From positions 1-54,595 of the forward strand of contig CAIRBT010000033.1 of NCBI GenBank assembly GCA_903876875.1: DNA of 54,595 bases, written 5' to 3'. The position numbers and the translations under genes are program-made. A model generated the notes under the pieces. That model had not been told where the DNA came from. It worked only from the letters and a program-made list of their open reading frames with translations, and did not search any database. Of this stretch, positions 1 to 8,652 are shown piece after piece (the first letter of the stretch is position 1; every line of letters begins with the position of its first letter). Origin of the DNA: an uncultured Geobacteraceae bacterium (GTDB lineage Bacteria > Desulfobacterota > Desulfuromonadia > Geobacterales > Pseudopelobacteraceae).

Positions 1-192
1 CTCCTGTTCCTCTTGCCCCTGAAACATCTTCATCGGCACAAAACCTGTTGAGCCTTGCTCTGCAGTCGAAACAAATTCCGATGTTCGTTTTTCAGCTACC
101 GGCAACAGCCCGGCATTACCAATGGTTCTGAAACTGTACTCGACGATTCCGTTGTCCTGAATCGCCTGTTTGATGATCTTAGACGAGGACAT
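1..192 (-). CDS. fliH: Flagellar assembly protein FliH, N-terminal part (runs off left edge)
   Basis: This is the first 64 codons of a gene that continues beyond the window. FliH regulates the flagellar export ATPase FliI at the cytoplasmic face of the export gate. The assignment rests on position, directly after fliG in the conserved order flgB-flgC-fliE-fliF-fliG-fliH, and on a start MSSSKIIKQ followed by a polar stretch, as is usual for FliH N-termini. The conserved coiled-coil and C-terminal domains are not visible. The ATG at 190-192 overlaps the fliG stop by 14 bases, which suggests translational coupling. The name is inferred mainly from operon order. Confidence 0.7.
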   Translation of the reverse strand, partial: MSSSKIIKQAIQDNGIVEYSFRTIGNAGLLPVAEKRTSEFVSTAEQGSTGFVPMKMFQGQEEQE

Positions 193-1171
193 CCTCGCCT
201 CCCCGACCGGCGAGCACTATTTTCCCTTCTTCTTCCATCTTGCGGACGATCTTTATGATCTCACTCTGGGCTTTTTCAACATCCGACAGACGCACCGGAC
301 CCATTACCTCAAGGTCTTCCTTAATCATATCAGCAGCACGGCTGGAAATATTTTTGAAGATCTTGTCCTTAACCTCATCGGGTGAGGTTTTCATGGCCAG
401 CGTCAGCGTATCATTAGAGACTTCCCGCATAACCGACTGAATACTCCGATCGTCCAGGGCAAAGACATCCTCAAAGGTAAAGAGGTGCTTTCTAATAATT
501 TCCGAAAGGGGCGGACTGAGGACATCAAGTTTATCAAGGATCTGTTTTTCCTTGCTTCGCTCAAAGTGATTGAACATATCAACCACCTTGTCAATGCCAC
601 CAACCTTGTACCGCTGGGTGCCCCCCATGGCCTGGATTTCCCGCTTCATCACTTCATCAATGTCTTTCAGAATGTCAGGTGACACCTGATCAACATCGGC
701 GATACGCAGCACAACTTCCGCCTGCAGTTCCTGGGGAAGAAAGCTGATAATTTCACTGGTCTGTTTTGATTTTAATTTTGCAAGTATCACCGCAATGGTC
801 TGGGGATGTTCCTGCGAGAGAAAGTTGGCAATGGTTTTTGAATCCATATTAGCCAGAATATCAATCAAGTCACCGTAACTGGAGGCCTGTAACTCGCCCA
901 TCAGCATGTGTGCTTTTTCAGGGCCAAGTGCCTTTTCAAGAATTCTCAGGACAAACTCATCCCCCTGGGAAAACATGCCGGCTTCCGGGTCGATAACCGT
1001 GGTAAAGTCAGAGACCACCTCAAGAATCGTCTCCCGTGACACATGGCCCAGGGACCCCATACTCTTGCTTATTTTCTTTATCTCAGTGTCGTCAAGATGC
1101 TCAAAAACCCTGCCCGTTACATCATGGCCAAGATAGAGCAATAAAATAGCAGCCCGTTCTGAACCTGTCAT
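179..1171 (-). CDS. fliG: Flagellar motor switch protein FliG
   Basis: FliG forms the upper part of the cytoplasmic C-ring, joins it to the MS-ring protein FliF, and carries the helix that interacts with the stator for torque. The 330-residue length is normal. The N-terminal domain has the FliG pattern MTGSERAAILLLYLG, the middle domain has the EHPQ motif in SQEHPQTIAVILA, and the C-terminal domain has the charged torque helix around FTFEDVFALDDRSIQSVM. The gene is fourth in the flgB-to-fliH run, 40 bases after fliF, and overlaps fliH. All three domains appear intact. Identification is close to certain. Confidence 0.97.
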   Translation of the reverse strand: MTGSERAAILLLYLGHDVTGRVFEHLDDTEIKKISKSMGSLGHVSRETILEVVSDFTTVIDPEAGMFSQGDEFVLRILEKALGPEKAHMLMGELQASSYGDLIDILANMDSKTIANFLSQEHPQTIAVILAKLKSKQTSEIISFLPQELQAEVVLRIADVDQVSPDILKDIDEVMKREIQAMGGTQRYKVGGIDKVVDMFNHFERSKEKQILDKLDVLSPPLSEIIRKHLFTFEDVFALDDRSIQSVMREVSNDTLTLAMKTSPDEVKDKIFKNISSRAADMIKEDLEVMGPVRLSDVEKAQSEIIKIVRKMEEEGKIVLAGRGGEDVLV

Positions 1172-1211
1172 GGTGCTCCTTTTTATTTATACTAGCATTA
1201 AGTAACTTTAA

Positions 1212-2804
1212 TTATTTATCTTCAGAAACCCAGTTTTGTAAAATCTGGGCTACCTGATAGGGATCATTCTTTGCCTGTTCAATCAGGGTTTTCTGCTCAG
1301 CCATCTGCACCTCTATGAGAGCCCGGTCAGAAGCGGTGAGCTGTTCCGCCCCCCCGGCACCAAACTGCTCTATAATTTCACCACTGGCCTGCCGTTTGCC
1401 AACGCGCAACGACGCCAGCAGGGGGCGGATCACAAACAGAATCAACACGAGAAAGCCGATGCCGACCAGGAGATTTTTGCCAAACGACATGATTACCGGA
1501 TTGGTCCACCATTTGGGGATTTCACTGGTTCCCACCTCATCCGTATCCTGGAAGGGAATATTCTGGAGACTCAGTTGATCTCCCCGTTCACCATTAAAAC
1601 CGACCGCACTTTTGACCAATGTCTCAATTTTTTGAAGTTCATCGGCCGAGCGGGGGATATATTTTGACTTGGCAACCTGTCCCTCTTTGGTTACCGGAGG
1701 TGCTTCATATTTTCCATCCACCAGCACGGCAACCGAGATTTTGCTCAAGGCACCGACCGGTTCAATTATTTTCGCCGTTGAGCGACTCACTTCATAGCTC
1801 AGCGTTTCATCATTCTTTGAGCCACCCCCCGAGGTACTGCCGGCTCCGCCACCATTATTCCGTGCCAGATTATTCTGTACCCCCGCCACCTGTTGACTAT
1901 TGGTGGTCGTGGCACCCTTCTCTTCCGTCCGCTGTTCACTCTTGACGGCGATACTTTCAGGGTCAAACTTTTCTTCAACACGCTCAACCTGTTTGTAATC
2001 GAAGGTTGCTGTCACCCGAGCCACCGATTTACCCCCGCCAACGATGCGGTCAAGCAGGGTCTGGAGCCGCTCTTCAACATTTTTTTCGTAAGAACGCTGG
2101 GATTCCTGCATGGCACTGGTCATGCGGGACGTGGGATCGCTGCTCCCCCCCTTGCTCAATATTTTGCCCCGATTGTCAAGCACCGACACATGCTCCGGGT
2201 CTAACCCCTCCACCGAGGCCGACACCAGATGCACAACCCCCTGTACTTCCGAGTCTTGCAGATTGCGACTGGACTTCATCTTGATAACGATGGATGCCGT
2301 GGGAGGTTTTTCATTATTACGATACAGTGATTTTTCCGGGATAACCAGATGCACCCGCGCCTGCTCCACCCCGACCAGTTGGGAGATAGTACGGGACAAT
2401 TCACCCTGCAATGCTCGCTGGTAATTGAGTTTTTGGGCAAACTCCGTCACGCCGAAATTCATCTTCCGGTCAAAGAGTTCAAAACCGACCCCACCACCTT
2501 GCGGAATCCCTTCCGTTGCCAGGGTAAGGCGAAGCTCGTACACCTTGTCGGAGGGGACCAGAACCCCTTTGCCATCGGCGGTTATCTGGTAGGGTGTTTT
2601 GGAATCCTTCAGTTTTTTGACGATTTCTCCGGCATCTTCTGTGCTGAGATTGGTAAAAAGCGGCCGATAGTCGGTGCGGTTTGCCACAAAAATAAGAATG
2701 GCAAAAGCCAGCGCAGACAGAAAAGCCACCGCAACGGTCAGCATCTGCTTCCCCGGTGAAAGGGCGAGAAAAGGTTCTATGAGTCGGCGTATTCCTTCTG
2801 GCAT
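1212..2804 (-). CDS. fliF: Flagellar MS-ring protein FliF
   Basis: FliF builds the inner-membrane MS ring, the platform for the export apparatus and the C-ring. The 530 residues are near the family norm. A transmembrane helix lies at about residues 21-42, followed by ring-building domains with a YRPLFTNLS-type start and the conserved stretch TEFAQKLNYQRALQGELSRTI. A low-complexity Gly/Ser/Asn loop follows near residue 310, then a second membrane helix near residue 440, and a cytoplasmic tail that binds FliG. The gene sits 57 bases after fliE and 40 before fliG. Nothing is missing. Confidence 0.97.
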   Translation of the reverse strand: MPEGIRRLIEPFLALSPGKQMLTVAVAFLSALAFAILIFVANRTDYRPLFTNLSTEDAGEIVKKLKDSKTPYQITADGKGVLVPSDKVYELRLTLATEGIPQGGGVGFELFDRKMNFGVTEFAQKLNYQRALQGELSRTISQLVGVEQARVHLVIPEKSLYRNNEKPPTASIVIKMKSSRNLQDSEVQGVVHLVSASVEGLDPEHVSVLDNRGKILSKGGSSDPTSRMTSAMQESQRSYEKNVEERLQTLLDRIVGGGKSVARVTATFDYKQVERVEEKFDPESIAVKSEQRTEEKGATTTNSQQVAGVQNNLARNNGGGAGSTSGGGSKNDETLSYEVSRSTAKIIEPVGALSKISVAVLVDGKYEAPPVTKEGQVAKSKYIPRSADELQKIETLVKSAVGFNGERGDQLSLQNIPFQDTDEVGTSEIPKWWTNPVIMSFGKNLLVGIGFLVLILFVIRPLLASLRVGKRQASGEIIEQFGAGGAEQLTASDRALIEVQMAEQKTLIEQAKNDPYQVAQILQNWVSEDK

Positions 2805-2861
2805 TGGGAAGAATGCGTTCCTTTCATGTGAAGTTTGTTACGTATTCCAAACAGACGGACA

Positions 2862-3161
2862 TCACACCTGCATACGCATGATTTCCTGATAGGCATCCAG
2901 AGCTTTGTTACGAACCTGTGTCATGAACTGAAAAGAGATACTCGCCTTTTCAACTTCAATCATTACCTCATGGAGATTTTTGTTCTCTCCACTTGCCAAA
3001 CCCTGAATCGACTTATCTGATTTTACCTGCATATCGTTTACTTTGGATACCAGCTCGCTGAAAAATTTACCGGCACCGGAAACGGTCGACGAATTATCTT
3101 TGTCCGCCACCGGAAAAGCTTTTGACAGTCCAATGCCACTTTCTATGCCTGAGATTTCCAT
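2862..3161 (-). CDS. fliE: Flagellar hook-basal body complex protein FliE
   Basis: FliE is the small adaptor between the MS ring and the proximal rod (FlgB, FlgC, FlgF). The protein has 99 residues, the normal size. The C-terminal half shows the FliE signature, with a helix ending [19 protein letters not shown] and a tail [10 protein letters not shown]; the N-terminal 35 residues are polar and variable. It starts 11 bases after flgC, so it is surely in the same transcript. No anomalies. Confidence 0.95.
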   Translation of the reverse strand: MEISGIESGIGLSKAFPVADKDNSSTVSGAGKFFSELVSKVNDMQVKSDKSIQGLASGENKNLHEVMIEVEKASISFQFMTQVRNKALDAYQEIMRMQV

Positions 3162-3172
3162 AACCTATCCCC

Positions 3173-3610
3173 CTACTTGCCTATTTCAAGAGTTTTCATC
3201 GCCATGGCTTTCGCCGCCTGAACCGCCGTCACATTTGCTTCGTAGGAGCGGGTGGCACTGATCATATCTGCCATTTCTTCAACAACATTGACATTGGGAA
3301 AGGCCACATACCCCTGGGCATTGGCATCGGGGTGACCCGGATCGTACTGTAGACGGGGGGGATTTGTGTCCTCCACGATTTTAACGACCTCAACCTGTCG
3401 TGCCTGCTGGGCAACGGCATCTTTCACCAGCCTGTTGAATTTCCCCTCGGGCAGGGTTGCTTCAAAGACGGCATCCTTACGCTTGTAAGGCCCCCCCTCC
3501 GGTGTACGGGTGGTTGTGGCATTGGCCAGATTATTGGAAATGAGGTTCATGCGCGTCCGCTCTGCCGCCAGAGCCGAGCCACTCACGTTCATAGAACTGA
3601 AAAAGTCCAT
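3173..3610 (-). CDS. flgC: Flagellar basal-body rod protein FlgC
   Basis: FlgC is a proximal rod subunit of the flagellar drive shaft. The 145 residues match the family. The N-terminus has the rod/hook signature with ALAAERTRMNLISNNLAN, the middle has the FlgC pattern YDPGHPDANAQGYV, and the C-terminus has the matching helix SYEANVTAVQAAKAMAMKTL. The ATG at 3608-3610 directly abuts the flgB stop at 3611, so translation is coupled. Confidence 0.96.
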   Translation of the reverse strand: MDFFSSMNVSGSALAAERTRMNLISNNLANATTTRTPEGGPYKRKDAVFEATLPEGKFNRLVKDAVAQQARQVEVVKIVEDTNPPRLQYDPGHPDANAQGYVAFPNVNVVEEMADMISATRSYEANVTAVQAAKAMAMKTLEIGK

Positions 3611-4045
3611 TTAGAGCGCCCCCTTGATTGCCGTTCGCAATCCTTCGAATTTTTTTGACAGCATCTGGACGGAGGCATTAAACATGATCTGGTTTTCCGC
3701 CATTTTGCCCATCTCGGTTTCAACCTCAACGGCATTCCCATCCCGTCCCACCTGCTTGGAGGGGGTATCCACTACCTTGCCGGTAACTTTGTGTACCGAA
3801 GAGCGCCCCCCCTCAACCTGGGCGGTAGCCAGATCCATATTTACCGCCGATGACGGATAATCGCCAGCCCGGTCATTTTTCATCGCCCCCTGTAACTCCG
3901 ACTCAAACTGCAACGTTTTAGGGATATAGTTCGGGGTTTCAGCATTAGCAATGTTCGCTGCAATGAGATTTTGATTTTTTGCCCGTAGATCGATGCTTTT
4001 CCCCAACAGATCAACTGTGTTACTGAAAATACCATCAATACGCAT
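3611..4045 (-). CDS. flgB: Flagellar basal-body rod protein FlgB
   Basis: FlgB is the most proximal rod subunit and the first gene of this operon. The chosen start MRIDGIFSNTVDLLG at 4045 gives 144 residues and lies 8 bases after a GGAGG ribosome site (4054-4058). A longer reading frame reaches 4093 but has no ribosome site and an unconserved N-terminus. The signature LRAKNQNLIAANIANAETPN is the usual rod-protein motif, and the C-terminal helix FEGLRTAIKGAL pairs with it. A sigma54-type promoter lies about 27 bases upstream. Confidence 0.95.
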   Translation of the reverse strand: MRIDGIFSNTVDLLGKSIDLRAKNQNLIAANIANAETPNYIPKTLQFESELQGAMKNDRAGDYPSSAVNMDLATAQVEGGRSSVHKVTGKVVDTPSKQVGRDGNAVEVETEMGKMAENQIMFNASVQMLSKKFEGLRTAIKGAL

Positions 4046-4071
4046 AGTAGATACCTCCGGGCATCTGAACT

Positions 4072-4087
4072 TGCAAAAACCATGCCG
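4072..4087 (-). promoter_or_regulatory. Sigma54-type -24/-12 promoter of the flgB operon
   Basis: On the minus strand the site reads CGGCATG, four bases, TTGCA, close to the consensus TGGCACG-N4-TTGCA with the required 12-base GG-to-GC step. Transcription would start near 4061, just ahead of the flgB ribosome site. Sigma54 control of early and middle flagellar genes is usual in Geobacter-type and many other bacteria. The rest of the 302-base gap (4046-4347) shows nothing else I can name. Confidence 0.6.
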
Positions 4088-4347
4088 CCACAAAGAATGT
4101 GTCCACCAAAATGGCCACCCTCCGAGAGAGGACAGGGCATAACGGGCACCTTAGCAACACAAAAACAATACATTATACCAATTGGCAGACTTTGATTTGA
4201 GAATACTTCTTAGATTGCTCTAAAGAACTTACCATTATTTTGTGTAATAAATTGTTTTTAATCGGCTCAGCAGATCACGGGAGACAGAGGAAACCACAAG
4301 CCGGATTTAGCCATATTTTTGACAGAGTCAGACTATTGACACGACAA

Positions 4348-6501
4348 TCAGCGGGAGGGGGGTTTTGCGTCCATATCGGCCAGTGCCTGCTGGGCAAGTT
4401 TCTGCCAGTCGGCATCCTTACCGTTTTTCGCAAGTTGCCCGAACAACACGCGGGCGCGTGCAGATTTTTTTTCTTTCAGATTACTTTGGGCAGCCCGGTA
4501 GATAAACTCCTCACTCCGGGGGTTGTCTGCCAGCTTGAGAGCGGCTTCATAAATACGCAACGCCCCTTTTTGATCCCCCGCACTCTCACGGGATGAGCCG
4601 TCGATAAAATAGGCGTCCGGCAGCAATTGTGGATTGCGGCCGGCGGCAGAGAGCAGAAAAAGATCCATGGCTTTGGCCGCCTGCCCGTACTGTTGCAGGG
4701 ACCAGAGGGAACGCCCCAGCTTGTAGTAACTCTCGGCACGTTGTGCATGCTCACCTTTGTTAAGGAGCCAGAGCAATGCCCCCTTGACCTGTTGATGCTT
4801 GTCTGCTGCGAAATAGGACCCGCCAAGACGCTCCGTGATCATCCGGGATTGTTGATGGGCAGGGAACCGGGAAATAAAAGTTTTCATCATCCGTTCGGTG
4901 GTGGCCGTATCGCCGATAAGTTCCGCGTTATCGATAATACAGAGGTACAATTCCGGCGCAATGGGTGCCGCCCATACCCGGTCTACCAACGCAGACAGCA
5001 GCCGAACCAGCTCAATCGGCCGCCCCGCTTCCGTGTAGGCACGGCTCAGCGTGGCGAGAAAACCGGGCTGTTCCACACAACCGGTCAGATATTCATGTTG
5101 TTCATCCATAAATCTGACCAGCGCTGAGGCATCACTTTTCCAATCAGTTTTCCGAAATACTTCGGCAACCAGTACTTCCCTGATGGTTCGGATTACCGCG
5201 ACATAGACGCCGCGCGGAAATTTACGCTGGAACGACATTACCTGCTGGAGTGCCCCCCCGGCCTCACCATGCATTGATTCCAGCAGCACATACTTGAAAT
5301 GAGCCTCCTCGCGCATATCAAGATCGCCACTATGCAGGGAGGCATTCAGATAGACATCGCTGACAGAGCGGTAATTCCAGGGAGTGGTCTGCAGAAATTC
5401 ACTGTCAGCCACCCGCATCAACGCCATCTGACACGCTTTGTGTGTCTTGAAGTTTTCAGCCACATTCCGGTAGAGTGCCCGCGCTTCCGGTTCATGACCC
5501 TGGCGAGCCATGATATCCCCGAGACGCACCAGAAGTGCTGGTGAAAAAGCCTTATCGGCCAACCGTGCCACCAGAGAGGCCAGCAGAGTGCGGGCGGTTG
5601 CCAGCTCCCCGCTGCGGGCTATGCTATCGCCGTAATAGAAGGTGACCCCCGGATTTAAATTGAGATAGGCAGGCCACAGTTTTTCAGCTTCCCGAAATGT
5701 GGCCAGGGCCTGGGGATATTTCTGCAGTTTATACCAGACCTCCGCCAACCGATAGAGTGCCAGGGCACGAATCGGTGCAGAGCGGGTTGAAAACTGGGTG
5801 AACAGAGTTTCGGCCTCAGTTAACTGCCCTTTATAGAGTGCCGATTCGGCGGCCATGAACTGCTTTTGTTCCTCTTCACCGAGAAAGTTAGCGAGAATTT
5901 GCCGGTCAGTTGGCGTAAAAGGGATCTCCGATTTGAGGGGAGGATCAAAATCCCTCACCAGTTTTTCAACACCATTCCAGATTTTTTCGCGCCCCGCCAG
6001 GGAGGGGTGTGGTACACCCGGCTTAAAGGGGACTCCCACATCAACGGTAATGGCAGTAACGTCCGATCGGGAAAGATCGCGCCAACCGGCGCTCCGGGCG
6101 ATTTGAAAAGTAACCAGCAGATCATTGCCGCGAGTTTTCAGTACGAGTCCGCCAATATTTTTATCGGAGTATCTGCGAAATTTTTTGAAGAGGGTGCCAC
6201 TGGTGCCGCGCATGACCACGCGTAGACGGTTACCCGGAATGGCGGAAAGCTGGTAGTTGGGGGAGTCGGCAAGGCGAATGGTAATACGGGTAAAATCTTT
6301 TTCCGGCAGAATTTCTATGCGATACAGATGATTAATTGGCAGTGATGCCGTTGCACAACCAGGCGTTACCGCTACAATCGCAAGGATATGCAGCAGCACT
6401 ACGAAAGCAGCCCGACAAAAACTCCGTCCGGTAACCGTGTGTGAAACAGGAGCTTGACCCATACCCGTACCCGCCTGTCCCTGAAGCGGGAGCCAAGCCA
6501 T
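4348..6501 (-). CDS. Secreted or lipid-anchored TPR-repeat protein of unknown function
   Basis: The predicted protein has 717 residues, or 704 if the internal Met14 is the true start; neither has a convincing ribosome site. A hydrophobic export segment at about residues 31-48 (AAFVVLLHILAIVAV) precedes a Cys that could be lipidated. Residues 55-155 form a beta-rich AMIN-like region (HLYRIEILPEKDFTRITIRL). From about residue 200 to the end there is a long series of tetratricopeptide-like helical repeats, for example AESALYKGQLTEAETLF and ALALYRLAEVWYKLQKYPQALA. It is probably a periplasmic or outer-membrane scaffold. Its place between flagellar and chemotaxis genes suggests a link to motility, but the sequence does not prove one. 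Confidence 0.75.
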   Translation of the reverse strand: MAWLPLQGQAGTGMGQAPVSHTVTGRSFCRAAFVVLLHILAIVAVTPGCATASLPINHLYRIEILPEKDFTRITIRLADSPNYQLSAIPGNRLRVVMRGTSGTLFKKFRRYSDKNIGGLVLKTRGNDLLVTFQIARSAGWRDLSRSDVTAITVDVGVPFKPGVPHPSLAGREKIWNGVEKLVRDFDPPLKSEIPFTPTDRQILANFLGEEEQKQFMAAESALYKGQLTEAETLFTQFSTRSAPIRALALYRLAEVWYKLQKYPQALATFREAEKLWPAYLNLNPGVTFYYGDSIARSGELATARTLLASLVARLADKAFSPALLVRLGDIMARQGHEPEARALYRNVAENFKTHKACQMALMRVADSEFLQTTPWNYRSVSDVYLNASLHSGDLDMREEAHFKYVLLESMHGEAGGALQQVMSFQRKFPRGVYVAVIRTIREVLVAEVFRKTDWKSDASALVRFMDEQHEYLTGCVEQPGFLATLSRAYTEAGRPIELVRLLSALVDRVWAAPIAPELYLCIIDNAELIGDTATTERMMKTFISRFPAHQQSRMITERLGGSYFAADKHQQVKGALLWLLNKGEHAQRAESYYKLGRSLWSLQQYGQAAKAMDLFLLSAAGRNPQLLPDAYFIDGSSRESAGDQKGALRIYEAALKLADNPRSEEFIYRAAQSNLKEKKSARARVLFGQLAKNGKDADWQKLAQQALADMDAKPPSR

Positions 6502-6551
6502 ATCGGAAGTTAGTACACATGACCCGGTGGGTATCCCACCTGCTGACAGCG

Positions 6552-7604
6552 TTAAATCTTGCAGTAGCGCTGCACTTTTGCCGTCACATCATCTTTATCA
6601 AAGGGCTTGATAATAATGTCACGGGCTCCGTACTTCAGTGCCTTCAGGACGGCGGTCCGTGTCCAGCACTCGGCACTCATGATAATCGGCGGCGGAGAGT
6701 CCTGACGGATGGCGTTAACCTTTATGCAAACCGCCAGCTCACGATCATCGGCATCCTGTGAGCCAATGAGAACCATCTTGACGTTTCGCCCCGCAAAGAG
6801 CTCCTTGAGATCGGCATTAAGCGTCCCTTCGGCCACCTGATACCCGGTAAAGGCGACCATGTCGATCATTAGCTTGCGCTGATCTTCATCATCTTCAAGC
6901 ACAATGATACTGTCAACGCCGGGGGCCGCAGATACGGACGTTTCAGCATCATCGTCCGCTCCACCGGAACCGTCTTGTGCCGGTGAACCGCCAGAATCGG
7001 CCTCCGCTCCCGGTGCTTCGGCAACCGGCTGGGGATCGAAACTGTTCGCCAGTGAAAGCGGCATCAATATGTCGAGGCAGTTCATCTCCTGTCCCGGCAT
7101 TTCAAGCCGGGAGCGGAACATGAGATAATCCCCGTCGGGCAACGGAGATTCGGAAGTTAGTTCATCAATTTCCGGAATATACTTTTTCGGCGGCAGTAAC
7201 TTAAGCCGGACTTTATTGGGAAGCCCCCCCTGAAAAACAGTATTGAGCGCTCCGTTAACCATGTTGGCAATTTCGGAAAACGCATCTATGTCATCGTTTT
7301 CAATAATGGAAAGTCGCTTCTTCTCCTGGATACGTGCCGGCGGTATACCGAGCAGAATACTGCTCAGTACGATGGCATCCCGCAGGGAAAACACCAGAAA
7401 GAACTGCCCCGGATAGGCCTCTCCCGAACCTACCCCCAGAACAAAACAACCATCCTCCATCCCACCAAAATAGGAGCTTTTATTGGTGGACAGGGAGTCG
7501 GCAAGGGCGATGGACAAATCCTGCCCCAGAAGCATGCCGCTCTCTTCGCCGGCCTGCTTGAGTGCCGTTTCCAGCATCCCGTATAGATTGGTATACCCAT
7601 CCAT
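6552..7604 (-). CDS. CheX-like phosphatase domain fused to a degenerate receiver domain
   Basis: The 350-residue protein has two parts. Residues 1-185 resemble CheC/CheX/FliY phosphatases and keep the E-x-x-N catalytic motif (AFSEIANMVNGAL), which in this family hydrolyses phospho-CheY. A Ser/Ala/Gly/Asp-rich linker covers about residues 190-230. Residues 231-350 are a response-regulator receiver fold with the acidic pair (VLEDDEDQRK) and the Lys (IIIKPFD), but the phospho-acceptor Asp is replaced: the strand reads KMVLIGSQ where LxxLD is expected. It follows cheX by 7 bases and is probably translated from the cheY transcript. The receiver may act as a docking domain rather than a phosphorylated switch; that is inference. 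Confidence 0.8.
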   Translation of the reverse strand: MDGYTNLYGMLETALKQAGEESGMLLGQDLSIALADSLSTNKSSYFGGMEDGCFVLGVGSGEAYPGQFFLVFSLRDAIVLSSILLGIPPARIQEKKRLSIIENDDIDAFSEIANMVNGALNTVFQGGLPNKVRLKLLPPKKYIPEIDELTSESPLPDGDYLMFRSRLEMPGQEMNCLDILMPLSLANSFDPQPVAEAPGAEADSGGSPAQDGSGGADDDAETSVSAAPGVDSIIVLEDDEDQRKLMIDMVAFTGYQVAEGTLNADLKELFAGRNVKMVLIGSQDADDRELAVCIKVNAIRQDSPPPIIMSAECWTRTAVLKALKYGARDIIIKPFDKDDVTAKVQRYCKI

Positions 7605-7611
7605 CGGATTT

Positions 7612-8118
7612 TCAGTCTTCCTTCTTTAGTGTAAGTCCCACAAGCAGGGTTCTGCCTTCAGCAGTAAACGGAACGACCACACAATCACTGTCGGAGAGAG
7701 AATTGACCGTGTAATCCTCACCCGAAATAACCGTCGGTATGGAGAGTTTCACGTCAAGCCCGCCTTTGGAGAGGACGCTCTTCACGCTCCCTCCCAGCAT
7801 ATTGGCAATTTCACCAATGGCATCATTTAAGTCATCGTTTACTTCATCACACTCAACACCAAGCATATTTGACGTAATCAGCTGTGCCAGTTCAACGGGG
7901 CAATGAATGGAGATAACACCGGAATAGGAACCGGCAAAGCCGACCATTCCGGTGATACTGCATTTAAAACGGTGCACCGGTTCCGTGAGTGGGAAGTCCC
8001 CCTTTACGTCCATCATAACCATGGTGGAGAACACGTCCCGTGTGGCACTGATTACATACTCGGCAATCAACTCTTCAGTGAAATTGGTAATCTGAGAGAT
8101 GTCCGGGTTTAGACTCAT
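7612..8118 (-). CDS. cheX: Chemotaxis phosphatase CheX
   Basis: CheX dephosphorylates CheY-P and so resets the chemotaxis signal. The 168-residue length and the central motif AIGEIANMLGGSVKS, with Glu and Asn three apart, fit CheX. The N-terminal half contains the usual paired beta strands with VISIHCPVELAQLI. Its ATG overlaps the cheY stop in an ATGA arrangement, so a regulator and its phosphatase are translationally coupled. The following gene carries a second, related phosphatase domain. Confidence 0.88.
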   Translation of the reverse strand: MSLNPDISQITNFTEELIAEYVISATRDVFSTMVMMDVKGDFPLTEPVHRFKCSITGMVGFAGSYSGVISIHCPVELAQLITSNMLGVECDEVNDDLNDAIGEIANMLGGSVKSVLSKGGLDVKLSIPTVISGEDYTVNSLSDSDCVVVPFTAEGRTLLVGLTLKKED

Positions 8119-8480
8119 AGAAGTCCCCCCAGCTTTTGCTGGAGCTGGTCCGGGGTGAAGGGTTTTTTGATACTATCACTGGCACCGCTTGAAATGGCTT
8201 CGGCAATAATTTCCTCGCCACCTTCCGTCGTGATCATGACGATGGGTGTCGGGTTGCCATTGGCACGTACCGCTTTGACGAATTCCAGGCCATCCATGTT
8301 CGGCATATTAATATCCGACAGGATCAGATGAATGGTTTTACCGGAGGCAATAACGGAAAGCCCCTCAATGCCGTCGCCCGCCTCAAAGATTTCGTCAACA
8401 GCCAGTCCCGCCTGACGGAGCGACCTCGAAATAATTTTACGCATGGTGGATGAATCGTCAACAATCAGAATGTTTGCCAT
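8115..8480 (-). CDS. cheY: CheY-like single-domain response regulator
   Basis: The 121 residues form one complete receiver domain with no output domain. The acidic pair Asp8-Asp9 (ILIVDDSSTMRK), phospho-acceptor Asp56 (LILSDINMPNMDG), the conserved Thr (VMITTEGGE) and the Lys (IKKPFTPDQL) are all present. Such proteins bind the motor switch when phosphorylated. An ATGA overlap links it to cheX. The ribosome site GAAAGGAG precedes the ATG at suitable spacing, and a sigma70-type promoter lies about 95 bases upstream. Which histidine kinase acts on it cannot be seen here. Confidence 0.9.
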   Translation of the reverse strand: MANILIVDDSSTMRKIISRSLRQAGLAVDEIFEAGDGIEGLSVIASGKTIHLILSDINMPNMDGLEFVKAVRANGNPTPIVMITTEGGEEIIAEAISSGASDSIKKPFTPDQLQQKLGGLL

Positions 8481-8574
8481 AGCAGTGTGCTCCTTTCGTG
8501 GTTTTCCATAAAAATATGGATAATGTGATTATTGTAGTTAACGCCCGTTTTTAATTATGTGGTGCAGCCACCGG

Positions 8575-8602
8575 ATTATAACTGTTTTTTTCGCCAGTGC
8601 AA
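8575..8602 (-). promoter_or_regulatory. Sigma70-type promoter of the cheY-cheX operon
   Basis: The minus strand reads TTGCAC, 16 bases, TATAAT, a near-consensus vegetative promoter. The leader to cheY would be about 88 nucleotides long and contains a small hairpin, CCATA-TTTT-TATGG (8507-8520). The chemotaxis genes therefore seem to be expressed independently of the sigma54 flagellar promoter. Confidence 0.6.
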
Positions 8603-8652
8603 CTGTGTTGTGACAATCAACAAAAATCTTTTTCAATTAATGGAAATAATAA

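Noticed and set aside
4062-4087. Sigma54 site using the first GG of TGGCGGC as the -24 element
   Set aside because: That gives a 15-base GG-to-GC step; only the second GG gives the required 12 bases, so that register was used.
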